64,000 nt of DNA from Hydrogenovibrio sp. JE_KL2. Lineage in GTDB: Bacteria > Pseudomonadota > Gammaproteobacteria > Thiomicrospirales > Thiomicrospiraceae. The stretch spans positions 102,875-166,874 of the forward strand of contig NZ_WBJR01000006.1 of the NCBI RefSeq assembly GCF_009296185.1, in the 5' to 3' direction. Both the position numbers and the translations under genes were made by a program. Under the pieces are notes generated by a model. It saw only the letters and a list, made by a program, of their open reading frames with translations. It did no database searches and was not told where the DNA came from. This document shows, piece by piece, positions 35,596 to 44,966 of the stretch. Numbering within the stretch: the stretch's first letter is position 1; every line of letters begins with the position of its first letter.

Positions 35596-35696
35596 TCGTT
35601 TCTCTGCGTGTGAAATTAGGAGGTTATTATAAGCAATCGGCGAGAAGACAGATAGAGGGCAGGGAGGATAAACCTCGAACAAACCATGGAGGATTG

Positions 35697-36422
35697 TCAG
35701 AAATCTCCGAATTTAGCTTGCAGAATAGCCAGTACAGCCATGCCTGCCGTTTCGGTACGGAGAATGCGGGGGCCAAGTGTAACGGGGGTCATGCCTTTGG
35801 TTTGTGCCAGCGAGACTTCTGTTTCGGTTAACCCGCCTTCGGGGCCGACCAACAGGTGAATGGCGCCCTCGTCAAAGTTTTCTATGGTTTTTAGGTTTTG
35901 TGAGGCATAAGGGTCAAGCACTAAGCCTTTTACCGAGGTTTGCAGGGCAAACCATTCGCCAATCTCGACGGGGGACAGAATGTCTGGTACGACATTGCGA
36001 TTGGATTGCTCGCAGGCATTGATGGCGATTTCCTGCCAGTGCTGCAATTTTTTATCGATTTTGTCGTTTTTGACATCACAATGTGCTGTCCATAAAGGTT
36101 GTATCGCAGTAATACCCAACTCCACACATTTTTGGATGGTGAAGTCCATGCGGTCACCTTTGGAGATACCTTGCAGTAAAATCGTCTGGATTGGCGATTC
36201 ATTTTCCGGGGTGGAAACACTGTTAATCACGACATCGGCAGTACGACGACTGGTGTGAATCAGGGTGGCGAGGGCTTGCTTGCCTTTGCCGTCAAACAGT
36301 TCAACGGGACGCTCATGTTTGAGGCGAAGCACCGTCAAAGCGTAGTGTGCTTGCTCTTTGGTGAGCGTGAGGGTGTCTCCAGTTTGAAATTCGGCGGGAA
36401 AATAAAACCGTGAAATTCTCAT
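35697..36422 (-). CDS. rsmE: 16S rRNA (uracil1498-N3)-methyltransferase
   Basis: SPOUT-class methyltransferase of 241 residues with an N-terminal PUA-like part and the C-terminal trefoil-knot signatures LLVGPEGGLTETEVSLA and LGPRILRTETAGMAVLAILQ. Modifies U1498 in the ribosomal decoding region. It lies between metF and gshA on the same strand. Confidence 0.95.
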   Translation of the reverse strand: MRISRFYFPAEFQTGDTLTLTKEQAHYALTVLRLKHERPVELFDGKGKQALATLIHTSRRTADVVINSVSTPENESPIQTILLQGISKGDRMDFTIQKCVELGITAIQPLWTAHCDVKNDKIDKKLQHWQEIAINACEQSNRNVVPDILSPVEIGEWFALQTSVKGLVLDPYASQNLKTIENFDEGAIHLLVGPEGGLTETEVSLAQTKGMTPVTLGPRILRTETAGMAVLAILQAKFGDF

Positions 36423-36444
36423 GGAGACGTCCGCTTTGCGTTGA

Positions 36445-37302
36445 TTAAGCGTTTTTGAATGTCAGCGACTTGGCGATGTCCAAAGTCGGCTGTGATTGGT
36501 TCATGCTGTAGAAGTGGATCCCCGGTGCGCCGGCATCCAACAGGCGTTGACACATTTCGGTGACGACATCCTGACCGAAGGCCAATAGGCTTTCTTTATC
36601 ATCTTCAAAGCTTTCCAGGCGACATTTCAGCCAGCGAGGTACCTCCGCACCGCAACCTGCCGAAAAGCGTACTAGGTTTTCATAGTTGGTAATCGGCATG
36701 ACACCAGGAATAATCGGGAGATCTATGCCATGGCGCTCGCAGTTATCAATAAAGTAAAGATAGCTGTCCACGTTGTAGAAGTATTGGGTGATGGCGGAGT
36801 CCGCACCTTGCTCGACTTTATGCTTGAACCATTTGATACCGACTTCACAGTTGCGTGCCTGTGGGTGGGTCTCGGGATAAGCGGCCACTTCAAGATGGAA
36901 AGTATCGCCTTTTTCCTGTTTGATGAAAGCAATCAAGTCACTTGCGTACTTGAACTCGCCCGGGTCCATCATGCCTGAAGGCAAATCGCCTCGTAATGCG
37001 ACAATGCGTTTAATCCCCAGGGCTTCATAGGTGTTCAGCAGTTCCAACACGCTTTCGTGAGTGGCGCCGATGCAGGTAAGATGTGGCGCCGCGTCGAAAG
37101 GCGTGTGTTGCTGAATGTAACTCACAGTCTCCAACGTTTTTTCTTGAGTGGTACCACCCGCGCCATAAGTGACAGACATATATTCCGGTGCCATACCACC
37201 CAATTCAGTGATGACCGTTTTTAGTTTGTCTACGCCCGCTGGCGTGCGTGGTGGAAAAAATTCCAGACTCAGTTTTTGCGGATATTTCTTTTGTGAATTC
37301 AT
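36445..37302 (-). CDS. metF: 5,10-methylenetetrahydrofolate reductase
   Basis: FAD enzyme giving 5-methyltetrahydrofolate for methionine synthesis. Signatures are LEFFPPRTPAG, SVTYGAGGTTQEKTL, HLTCIGATHESVLELL, RGDLPSG and the VEQGADSAITQYFYNVDSYL segment. The frame is open back to 37344 through the dispersed repeat, but GGGAGAAAAAG precedes the ATG at 37302, which starts MNSQKKYPQKLSLEFFPP. It lies downstream of metK, separated by the repeat hairpin. Confidence 0.95.
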   Translation of the reverse strand: MNSQKKYPQKLSLEFFPPRTPAGVDKLKTVITELGGMAPEYMSVTYGAGGTTQEKTLETVSYIQQHTPFDAAPHLTCIGATHESVLELLNTYEALGIKRIVALRGDLPSGMMDPGEFKYASDLIAFIKQEKGDTFHLEVAAYPETHPQARNCEVGIKWFKHKVEQGADSAITQYFYNVDSYLYFIDNCERHGIDLPIIPGVMPITNYENLVRFSAGCGAEVPRWLKCRLESFEDDKESLLAFGQDVVTEMCQRLLDAGAPGIHFYSMNQSQPTLDIAKSLTFKNA

Positions 37303-37314
37303 TTCTTTTTCTCC

Positions 37315-37364
37315 CAAAAATCTACCAGGTTGGGGCTGTATCACCCCAACCTGGCAGATTTTTA
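37315..37364. repeat. dispersed 20-base repeat, inverted pair between metK and metF
   Basis: AAAAATCTACCAGGTTGGGG and CCCCAACCTGGCAGATTTTT pair over about 20 bases with a ten-base loop. On the minus strand the hairpin follows metK and ends in a T-tract, so it should terminate most metK transcripts before metF. Confidence 0.88.
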
Positions 37365-37383
37365 GTGGATTCGACGTTTTAAA

Positions 37384-38541
37384 TTATAGGCCAGCATCGG
37401 CTCTTAGTGCTTCAGCTTTATCGGTTTTTTCCCAAGTAAATTCAGGAAGTTCGCGACCAAAGTGACCATAGCTGGCGGTTTTTTGATAGATCGGACGATA
37501 AAGATCCAACATGGAGATTAAGCCTTTTGGTCTTAAATCGAAGTGTTCGCGCACCAGTTTCTCAATCAGTGAAACCGCAACTTTTTCCGTTCCAAATGTT
37601 TCGATACTGATAGACGTCGGTTCTGCAACACCGATGGCATAGGAAACCTGAATTTCACACTTATCAGCCAGACCAGCTGCAACAATGTTTTTAGCAACAT
37701 AGCGGCCTGCATAAGCCGCAGAACGGTCTACTTTTGATGGATCTTTTCCTGAGAAAGCACCGCCACCGTGACGCGCCATGCCGCCATAAGTATCAACGAT
37801 GATTTTACGGCCTGTCAAACCAGCATCACCGACTGGGCCACCGATAACGAAACGGCCAGTTGGGTTGATGTGGTATTGCGTGCCTGAGTGAAGCCATTCT
37901 GATGGCAATACCGGCTTGATGATTTCTTCCATCACCGCTTCGTGCAAGTCTTTGTTTGTGATGTCTGGGCTGTGTTGAGTAGATAAGACAACGGCATCAA
38001 TCGCAACCGGTTGACCGTTTTCATAACGCAAAGTGACTTGGCTTTTTGCATCTGGACGCAGCCAGCTCAATACGCCGTTCTTTCTCAGCTCAGCTTGTTT
38101 TTCCATCAAGCGGTGTGCGTAGAAAATCGGCGCAGGCATCAACACATCCGTTTCGTTTGATGCATAACCGAACATCAAGCCTTGGTCGCCCGCGCCTTGT
38201 TCGTGTTCCGATGATTCGTCAACCCCCATTGCAATTTCAGGGGATTGTTTGCCGATAGAGCTCAATACCGCACAAGTCGAGCCGTCGAAACCAAGATCGC
38301 CGTGATTGTAACCGATGTCGTTGACGACTTTACGCACCAATTCTTCCTGGTCAACCCAGGCTTCGGTAGTGATTTCACCCCCCAAGATCACCATGCCGGT
38401 TTTAACAAACGTTTCGCAGGCAACACGTGCACGTGGATCTTGTTTCAGGATGGCGTCCAGCATCGCATCGGAAATTTGGTCGGCGATTTTGTCTGGGTGG
38501 CCTTCGGATACGGATTCGGAAGTAAATACTGTTGTTGTCAT
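37384..38541 (-). CDS. metK: S-adenosylmethionine synthetase
   Basis: Makes SAM from methionine and ATP. A 385-residue tetrameric-type enzyme with [67 protein letters not shown] and [11 protein letters not shown] C-terminus. Its long leader, about 70-130 bases before the ATG, contains a candidate SAM-II-type riboswitch, so it may be repressed by its own product. Confidence 0.97.
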   Translation of the reverse strand: MTTTVFTSESVSEGHPDKIADQISDAMLDAILKQDPRARVACETFVKTGMVILGGEITTEAWVDQEELVRKVVNDIGYNHGDLGFDGSTCAVLSSIGKQSPEIAMGVDESSEHEQGAGDQGLMFGYASNETDVLMPAPIFYAHRLMEKQAELRKNGVLSWLRPDAKSQVTLRYENGQPVAIDAVVLSTQHSPDITNKDLHEAVMEEIIKPVLPSEWLHSGTQYHINPTGRFVIGGPVGDAGLTGRKIIVDTYGGMARHGGGAFSGKDPSKVDRSAAYAGRYVAKNIVAAGLADKCEIQVSYAIGVAEPTSISIETFGTEKVAVSLIEKLVREHFDLRPKGLISMLDLYRPIYQKTASYGHFGRELPEFTWEKTDKAEALRADAGL

Positions 38542-38609
38542 GATAAATGTTCCTCATTCTATGAATACAAAAAGTGAGGTACGGAAATCAAGGCGGAAGG
38601 AATAAAAGA

Positions 38610-38672
38610 GGTTTCCTCGCTTTAGCCGTACTTTTTATGCGCCCGCAAGCTGATTAGTCAAATCGGCGCTAT
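38610..38672 (-). promoter_or_regulatory. candidate SAM-II-type riboswitch in the metK leader
   Basis: Read on the minus strand: AGCGCC, then GATTTGA, 14 bases, GGCGC, then ATAAAAAGTACGGCTAAAG. GCGCC and GGCGC make a P1-like stem; the loop GATTTGA is nearly the SAM-II loop GATTTAA; and the 3' segment ATAAA...GCTAAA matches the order seen in SAM-II/SAM-V RNAs. CTTGC can pair with GCGAG to form a second pseudoknot helix. Downstream, GTACGG pairs with CCGTAC over a T-rich hairpin that could be the expression platform. The rest of the 340-base gap 38542-38881 shows nothing clear. Identified by eye only. Confidence 0.45.
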
Positions 38673-38881
38673 GGTGCGTATTGTCTTGAAAATGAAATGA
38701 TTATGCAAATTTTTTTAAAAGTGTATTTGGAAATATTGAATTGTGTTTGGGTAGGGGATTGTCAATATTTTGCGTAGAGATACTTACCGAGAAACAAAAC
38801 TTTCATGTGTTCGTCATATAGACGATATTTTTGAAATATTAAGATACCTCGCTTGTGGATAAAAAGGCTACGGAGCGCTAA

Positions 38882-40669
38882 ATGCCGGATTCGTTATTGT
38901 GTAAAGAAACGCGGGCTAGGTTGGCCGATACTTCTCTGGGAAGAGAGCTTTTGGCGATTTTTCAACATGAAAATATAACGACTCTTTTTCAGCCGATTGT
39001 TAATTTGAAAAAGCGTAGTATCTATGCATTCGAATGCCTAACTCGCGGCCCGGAAAATACGCCACTTTACTCTCCTATTAATTTGTTTGGTTTGGCGGAC
39101 GATATGGGGTGCCTGTTGCAGATGGATGTCCTGGCTCGGAACGTTGCGATCCGTAATTTTGTATCTGCAAGCAGCTTTCATCAAAATCAAGCCAAGTTAT
39201 TCATTAACGTCACCGTTAGTTCGTTGCTGGACAAAAATCATCGTTCCGGCAAAACGCTACAGCTTTTGGCGCAGAGTCAGTTGGACCTGAGTCAGGTTGT
39301 GATTGAAATCACCGAATTACAACCTATCGAAGATTGCGATATCTTTTTGAAGGCGCTGAATCATTATCGTTCAATGGGCTTTAAAGTGGCGATTGATGAT
39401 TTGGGTTCCGGCTACAACGGCCTGAAGCTTTGGTCAGCGGTTAAGCCTGACTATGTCAAAATCGACAAGCATTTTATTTCTAATATCGACTCGCAAGCCG
39501 ACAAATACCGTTTCATGGAAACGATTGTTATTTTGGCGAAAGGACTGGGGACGAAAATCATTGCCGAAGGGGTGGAAACTGAGCAGGAATTGTACATTCT
39601 AGAGAAGTTGGGCGTTGATTTGGTTCAAGGCTTTTTATTGAAAAGACCTTCCGCTGTACCTGCGTTGTCCTTGTCATTCAAATGGCCGGACAGACGACAA
39701 ATTACCGTGACCGATAATGAAACCGTTAAAGTCGTCAATAAGCATTATAAGTGGGTCAATCCGAATGAAACCGTGTTTGAAGTGGCAGAATATTTATTGA
39801 ATAACCCTGATGTGGTGTTTGTACCTGTGGTGGATAAAGGGATTCCAACCGGCATGGTTTGGCGCCATGCGTTGATGAATGTGTTGGCGACGCAGTATGG
39901 TCGTAATCTTCATTCGCGCAAGTCAATCAAAAAGTTTATGGATGAACCGCTTGTCTACAATATCAAAACGCCTTTAGTTGACGTGAGTAACGACATCACC
40001 GAAATGGGCGCGCAGGAGAAATCGGCATTTATCATCACCGAGCACGGAAAATATGTCGGTTGCGGCAGTTTCATGGATCTTTTGAAAGTGATGACGGATC
40101 TGAAAGTGCGCAGTGCGAAATACGCCAACCCTTTGTCGGGGTTACCGGGGAATGTGCCAATCCAAAATAAGATTCAGCAATATCTTGATAGCAACATGCC
40201 GTTTAGCGTGATTTATGTCGATGTCGATCATTTCAAAGCTTATAACGATTGCTACAGCTTTGAGCAGGGAGATCAGGTGATTGCTGCCATCGCCAATGTA
40301 TTGGAGTCCGTCATGGCTGGTAAGGAAGGTTTCGTGGGGCATATCGGGGGAGACGACTTTGTGATCGTTACCGAAGAAGATTATGAAGCCATCTCCAATA
40401 GCGTTTTAAGCGACTTTCGCTTGGTCTCTCAAAGCTTTTACACGGAAGAAGACCGCGACAGAGGTGGGATACAGTCTTACAGCCGTGATGGCAAACCGCA
40501 ATTTTTTCCAATGATGACTTTGTCGGTAGGGGTGTTGTTGGCGTATCCCGATATTTTCGTGCATACACAAAAGTTGTCTTCGGTCGCAACCAAAGCGAAA
40601 AAAGGTGCGAAGTCCGCGGGGGGGAATCAGTTCTTTGTTATCGACTCACGGGATCATATCGACGCGTAG
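38882..40669 (+). CDS. c-di-GMP protein with EAL, CBS and GGDEF domains
   Basis: A 595-residue soluble protein. The EAL phosphodiesterase domain comes first (about 15-260), with ECL at 51-53 as its signature, EITE (152-155), IDDLGSGYNG (181-190), VKID (192-195) and AEGVET (228-233), so the metal ligands look intact. A pair of CBS domains follows (about 285-410), which usually sense adenine nucleotides. A GGDEF domain (about 420-590) ends it with signature GGDDF (489-493), a non-standard form. Likely a c-di-GMP phosphodiesterase whose GGDEF part is regulatory. No membrane segment. Confidence 0.9.
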   Translation: MPDSLLCKETRARLADTSLGRELLAIFQHENITTLFQPIVNLKKRSIYAFECLTRGPENTPLYSPINLFGLADDMGCLLQMDVLARNVAIRNFVSASSFHQNQAKLFINVTVSSLLDKNHRSGKTLQLLAQSQLDLSQVVIEITELQPIEDCDIFLKALNHYRSMGFKVAIDDLGSGYNGLKLWSAVKPDYVKIDKHFISNIDSQADKYRFMETIVILAKGLGTKIIAEGVETEQELYILEKLGVDLVQGFLLKRPSAVPALSLSFKWPDRRQITVTDNETVKVVNKHYKWVNPNETVFEVAEYLLNNPDVVFVPVVDKGIPTGMVWRHALMNVLATQYGRNLHSRKSIKKFMDEPLVYNIKTPLVDVSNDITEMGAQEKSAFIITEHGKYVGCGSFMDLLKVMTDLKVRSAKYANPLSGLPGNVPIQNKIQQYLDSNMPFSVIYVDVDHFKAYNDCYSFEQGDQVIAAIANVLESVMAGKEGFVGHIGGDDFVIVTEEDYEAISNSVLSDFRLVSQSFYTEEDRDRGGIQSYSRDGKPQFFPMMTLSVGVLLAYPDIFVHTQKLSSVATKAKKGAKSAGGNQFFVIDSRDHIDA

Positions 40670-40852
40670 CGCGCGCCATTTTTCAGTGCAAAACTGGCGC
40701 AGGAAGTGATGAAAATCCATAGCCCAATTTCGAATGGAAATGCCGTATTTTTGAATAGAGTCAATGACTTAAGTTCGATGTGCTTGCATTTTTGTTTTAG
40801 GTCTGTAGAATAGCTCCCTTTTTCCGAAAATCATTTTAGGAAGGGTCGAGAA

Positions 40853-41380
40853 ATGTCGTCCAATCAAATTGAAAAAAATGCATCAGCCAGCCCATTGGTC
40901 GGCGTTATCATGGGGTCAAAGTCAGACTGGCCGACCATGCAGCACGCTGTTGAAATGTTGGAATCTTTCGGTGTGCCTTATGAAGTGAAAGTCGTTTCTG
41001 CACATCGTACGCCTGACTTGATGTTTGATTACGCCGAGCAAGCCGAAGCGCGCGGATTGAAAGCAATTATCGCGGGTGCGGGCGGTGCGGCACATTTGCC
41101 TGGAATGGTTGCGGCGAAAACCTTAGTGCCTGTCTTGGGGGTTCCGGTTCAATCACGTGCGTTGAGTGGGCAAGACTCTTTGTTGTCTATCGTGCAAATG
41201 CCGGGCGGTGTTCCAGTAGGCACCTTGGCGATTGGTGAGGCCGGTGCGAAAAACGCAGGTATTTTGGCATCCCAAATCGTTGCCAATGAATTGCCTGCGG
41301 TTCGTGAAGCCATCCGTACTTTCCGTAACACGCAAACACAAACCGTTTTGGATAACCCCGACCCAAGAATTGATCACTAG
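40853..41380 (+). CDS. purE: N5-carboxyaminoimidazole ribonucleotide mutase
   Basis: Purine synthesis enzyme converting N5-CAIR to CAIR, working after PurK. The 175-residue protein shows [40 protein letters not shown] and [22 protein letters not shown]. It is a class I PurE. A strong terminator separates it from purK. Confidence 0.96.
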   Translation: MSSNQIEKNASASPLVGVIMGSKSDWPTMQHAVEMLESFGVPYEVKVVSAHRTPDLMFDYAEQAEARGLKAIIAGAGGAAHLPGMVAAKTLVPVLGVPVQSRALSGQDSLLSIVQMPGGVPVGTLAIGEAGAKNAGILASQIVANELPAVREAIRTFRNTQTQTVLDNPDPRIDH

Positions 41381-41434
41381 AATCGACGGAACTGTCTCGA
41401 TTTTCATCGATCGTATCTGGTCGCAAAATAGCGC

Positions 41435-41484
41435 AAAAAGCCACTTTATAGAGTAAAATACCGCTCTTATTAAGTGGCTTTTTT
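41435..41484 (+). terminator. terminator between purE and purK
   Basis: AAAAAGCCACTT pairs with AAGTGGCTTTTTT across a 25-base loop that includes a second small AT stem. It implies that purK, 57 bases on, has its own promoter or depends on read-through. Confidence 0.8.
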
Positions 41485-41540
41485 GTTTTTATAACGTTGT
41501 TATGCCTTTTGGTGTTTAAGGTGTTGTTTAAGGAGACGCA

Positions 41541-42650
41541 ATGACCCCCATTACAAAGAAAATCGGAGTGTTAGGAGCTGGTCAGCTTGGCAGAATGTTG
41601 GCAATCGCCGGTTATCCGCTCGGGCAGAAATTCGGTTTTTATGGCATGAATGGTGAAGAACCTTCTGCGCTTTTGGGTCATATGTTTTTCCATTCTTCAG
41701 ATGATGTTACTTCTGTTGATGCGCTGGCGAAATTTGCCGATGTCATTACCTACGAAAGTGAAAACACCTCAGTTGAGCAAGTGCGTGAAATCGCTAAACA
41801 TACGCCGGTGTACCCCGGTGAAAAGTCACTGTTCGTTTCACAACATCGCGGTCGTGAAAAGGGGATGTTCGATCAGCTTGGTATTCCTTGTGCGCCTTAT
41901 CAAGTAATAGATTCGCTGGAAAATCTGAGAATCGCCGTTGAAGAAATCGGTTTGCCGGCGGTGCTGAAAACCACTACTGAAGGCTATGATGGTAAAGGTC
42001 AATTTGTCATTAAAGAGGCCGATCAAATCGAGCAGGCGTGGCAAGCTATCGGTAACCGCGAGTTGATTCTGGAAGGGTTTATCGAGTTCAGTCGTGAGTT
42101 GTCGATTATCGCGGTGCGCAACGCTGCCAATGAGCATGTTTACTATCCGTTGGTACAGAATATTCACCAAGACGGCATTTTACGTTACACCATCGCACCT
42201 GCTCAGCAGATTTCCGAAACGATTCAACAACAAGCAGAAAGCTACATGCAAAAGTTATTGGATGAGTTGGATCACGTTGGTGTATTGACGCTTGAATTGT
42301 TTGAAACCTTGGACGGTTTGGTGGCAAATGAAATGGCGCCTCGCGTTCATAACTCAGGGCACTGGACCATTGAAGGCGCGGAAACCAGCCAGTTTGAAAA
42401 CCATGTGCGAGCCATTACCGGATTGCCATTGGGGAGTACCGCTCCGCGTCAGCCGATTGCCGCCATGGTGAATATCATCGGTGAAACAGGGCCTGTCGAA
42501 ACCGTGTTGAAGATGCCGAATGCCTATTTACATCTTTATGATAAGGCTGAGAGAGCCGGGCGTAAGCTTGGGCATATCAATCTGGTGTCAGATTCACCGG
42601 AAGCCTTGTTTGAAGATTTGAAAGCCTTGTCCGGGTTTATGCCTAAGTAA
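41541..42650 (+). CDS. purK: N5-carboxyaminoimidazole ribonucleotide synthase
   Basis: ATP-grasp enzyme carboxylating AIR with bicarbonate. A 369-residue protein with GVLGAGQLGRMLAIAGYPLG, TYESENTSVEQV, LKTTTEGYDGKGQFVI, LEGFIEFSRELSII and NEMAPRVHNSGHWTIEGAETSQFENH. AAGGAG precedes the ATG. Converges on nnr with 16 bases between stops. Confidence 0.96.
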   Translation: MTPITKKIGVLGAGQLGRMLAIAGYPLGQKFGFYGMNGEEPSALLGHMFFHSSDDVTSVDALAKFADVITYESENTSVEQVREIAKHTPVYPGEKSLFVSQHRGREKGMFDQLGIPCAPYQVIDSLENLRIAVEEIGLPAVLKTTTEGYDGKGQFVIKEADQIEQAWQAIGNRELILEGFIEFSRELSIIAVRNAANEHVYYPLVQNIHQDGILRYTIAPAQQISETIQQQAESYMQKLLDELDHVGVLTLELFETLDGLVANEMAPRVHNSGHWTIEGAETSQFENHVRAITGLPLGSTAPRQPIAAMVNIIGETGPVETVLKMPNAYLHLYDKAERAGRKLGHINLVSDSPEALFEDLKALSGFMPK

Positions 42651-42666
42651 GGCACAGGCGAAAAGA

Positions 42667-44133
42667 TTAGAGTCCGGCAATAATGTCGGACGGAATCAAA
42701 CTCGTGAGATTACGCGTCTCCACCACCTGATCGGCTATGGCAGCATGTTGGTAAGCGCCAAGACAAGCCGCATCCATCAATGACAAACCTTGCCTTGAGC
42801 CCTGTGCCAGATAGCTGGTAATCATTCCCGTCAAAACATCTCCCATACCGCCAACCGCCATACCGGGGTTGCCTAATGGACAAAGTTCCAAATGTTTCCC
42901 ATCAAAAATCAGCGTGCCATTACCTTTCAGTAACACCACCCCACCATATAACTCGTGGAGTTTGTAGATGGCGCTGATGCGGTCATTTTGGATATCTTGC
43001 GTGCTGCACCCTAGCATGTCGGCGGCTTCACCGGGGTGCGGGGTTAGCACCCAATGAGGGTTTTGGAGGTGGAACGTTGGATTTTTTGCCAATAGTTTTA
43101 GGGCGTCTGCATCCAACACGGCAGGTGTTTGATGTTGCTGCAGGTAAAGCAGGGATTGTTGTAAGAGATCATGCGCCCAGTCATCCAAGCCCAATCCCGG
43201 ACCAATAGCGATGGCATTGGCTTGCGGTAGTAGCTCATCCAGTTGTGTTGTTGGGTAACACATCAACTCAGGTTGTTGCTCGGTGAGCATGCCGGTGTGT
43301 TCATTTTGGGTGACGACCTTTACCAAGCCAGCACCTGCCCGTAGCGCAGCCGTTGCCGATAGTTGGATAGCGCCTGCCATGGCGTAGTTGCCGCCAATCA
43401 ACAAGGCCGTGCCCGAAGACCCTTTGTGAGCGGATGTTGCACGAGCAGGCAAGCGTTCTTTCCAGAAAGTCAGATCATGAAAATCTGCCAGGTTGGGGGT
43501 GGTGTCAAAAAGTGCCACCGGCAGTTTCAGGTCATCAATGACAATCTCGCCGATATGGTCAGCGCCCACACCGGTATAAAGCCCCAACTTGTGGGCAATA
43601 AAACTGATGGTGACATCCGCTTGGATGGCGCAACCATGCATGCTTCCGGTGGTGGCATCTACACCGGTTGGAATGTCTAATGCCAAAACGGGCGCTTCGC
43701 TTTGATTGACCGCTTGGATGATGTCCGCCAATTCTCCGGAGATGGGTTTATTGATGCCGATACCCAGCAGCGCGTCGACAATTACGTTTGTGTCGAGAAC
43801 CTCTTTAGAAAAATCAACCGGTGTGACACCGAGTTGAATCAGTTCCTCGTAGACTTGTCGTGCATCGGGTTTGAAGTTTTGGGGATTACCGATGATTGTG
43901 ACGGTCACATCCATGCCTGCAAGCAAGGCATATTGTGCCAGCGCCAAACCATCGCCACCATTGTTGCCTGTGCCGCAGAGAAGGGTGACTTTTTGCGCAT
44001 TCGGCCAGTGGGCTTGAAGTGTGTGGAATGCGCCGAAAGCGGCGCGTTTCATCAGGAGTAGCCCCGGAGTCTTCCAGGACTCAATTGCCGTGCGATCAAG
44101 TTGCTGGCACTGTTCGGCACTGAAAAGCTTCAT
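42667..44133 (-). CDS. nnr: bifunctional NAD(P)H-hydrate epimerase/dehydratase
   Basis: Repairs damaged nicotinamide cofactors: the N-terminal YjeF half (about 1-215) epimerises and the C-terminal half (about 225-488) is an ADP-dependent dehydratase. Signatures are CGTGNNGGDGLALA, DALLGIGINKPI and LDIPTGVDATTG in the first, and HKGSSGTALLIGG, LTPHPGEAADMLGC, KGNGTLI and GNPGMAVGGMGDVLTGMI in the second. A copy of the dispersed repeat lies in the linker between halves and encodes TPNLADF. Confidence 0.94.
   Translation of the reverse strand: MKLFSAEQCQQLDRTAIESWKTPGLLLMKRAAFGAFHTLQAHWPNAQKVTLLCGTGNNGGDGLALAQYALLAGMDVTVTIIGNPQNFKPDARQVYEELIQLGVTPVDFSKEVLDTNVIVDALLGIGINKPISGELADIIQAVNQSEAPVLALDIPTGVDATTGSMHGCAIQADVTISFIAHKLGLYTGVGADHIGEIVIDDLKLPVALFDTTPNLADFHDLTFWKERLPARATSAHKGSSGTALLIGGNYAMAGAIQLSATAALRAGAGLVKVVTQNEHTGMLTEQQPELMCYPTTQLDELLPQANAIAIGPGLGLDDWAHDLLQQSLLYLQQHQTPAVLDADALKLLAKNPTFHLQNPHWVLTPHPGEAADMLGCSTQDIQNDRISAIYKLHELYGGVVLLKGNGTLIFDGKHLELCPLGNPGMAVGGMGDVLTGMITSYLAQGSRQGLSLMDAACLGAYQHAAIADQVVETRNLTSLIPSDIIAGL
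43478..43500. repeat. dispersed 20-base repeat inside nnr
   Basis: TGAAAATCTGCCAGGTTGGGGG on the plus strand. On the coding strand it is read CCC AAC CTG GCA GAT TTT, in a different frame from the copy at 28531. It is in the interdomain linker, where extra residues are tolerable. Confidence 0.85.
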
Positions 44134-44175
44134 GGCGTACTCCTTGGGTGCATGTCTATGTAGGGTGTTGCTACA

Positions 44176-44943
44176 TTATGAGAAAGCAATCAATAGAATG
44201 ATACCAAATAGGATACGGTAAATACCAAAGGCATTAAAGGTGAAGCGTTCCAAGAAACGGATGAAAACGGTCATAGTGAGGTAGGCGACAACATAGGCCA
44301 CCACAAAACCGACAATCAGCGGCATCCAACTGGTATTGGCAAATTCGGAATAGTGTCTGACAAAATCCAACCCCGAAGCGGCGGCAAGTACCGGCAATGC
44401 CAGCAGGAATGAAAACTCTGCCGATGCCTTGCGGTCAAGTCCGACAATCATTCCCCCGACAATCGATGCGCCGGCGCGGCTGGTGCCGGGAATCAGCGCG
44501 AAAACCTGTGCGATACCAATCCAAAAAGCCTGGCGGATCGATAGGTCTTCAATATCTTTGGTGCGGTGCGTGCCTTCAGTGTAAAGACGTTCCAGAATCA
44601 AGAAGATTATCCCACCGATAATGAACATCCAAGCCACGATCTGAATCGTAAAAATTTCTTTGATTTGGTGGTGGAACAGCAGGCCGATGATGCCTATGGG
44701 AATAAAGGCGATAATGACATTGCCCCAGAGTCTTGAATGTCCGGCAGTAAACTTCTCTTTGTAATGCGAGATGACGGCTAAAATGGCGGCAAATTGGATA
44801 ATGACTTCAAAGGCTTTGTTTTGGTCTGTCTGTTGCAGTCCTAGCCAGTCACTGACGACAATCAGGTGTCCGGTGGAGGAAATCGGCAAGAACTCGGTTA
44901 ATCCTTCGATAATACCGAGTATGGCAGCTTGAAGTAGATCCAT
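44176..44943 (-). CDS. uppP: undecaprenyl-diphosphatase
   Basis: Inner-membrane phosphatase that recycles the lipid carrier of peptidoglycan synthesis and gives bacitracin resistance. A 255-residue BacA-type protein with about eight membrane segments, the motif [15 protein letters not shown] (about 15-29) and [15 protein letters not shown] in the second half. It is slightly shorter than the E. coli enzyme but has both active-site motifs. Confidence 0.95.
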   Translation of the reverse strand: MDLLQAAILGIIEGLTEFLPISSTGHLIVVSDWLGLQQTDQNKAFEVIIQFAAILAVISHYKEKFTAGHSRLWGNVIIAFIPIGIIGLLFHHQIKEIFTIQIVAWMFIIGGIIFLILERLYTEGTHRTKDIEDLSIRQAFWIGIAQVFALIPGTSRAGASIVGGMIVGLDRKASAEFSFLLALPVLAAASGLDFVRHYSEFANTSWMPLIVGFVVAYVVAYLTMTVFIRFLERFTFNAFGIYRILFGIILLIAFS

Positions 44944-44966
44944 ACGTTATCCTTTTCGCTTGTAAG

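Noticed and set aside
34273..37302. metF-rsmE-gshA-gshB-apbE as a new pathway operon
   Set aside because: All are well-known housekeeping genes with separate roles; same-strand packing is sufficient explanation.
37303..37344. Longer N-terminus for MetF
   Set aside because: The extension is encoded by the dispersed-repeat hairpin and lacks a ribosome site, while the ATG at 37302 has a good one.
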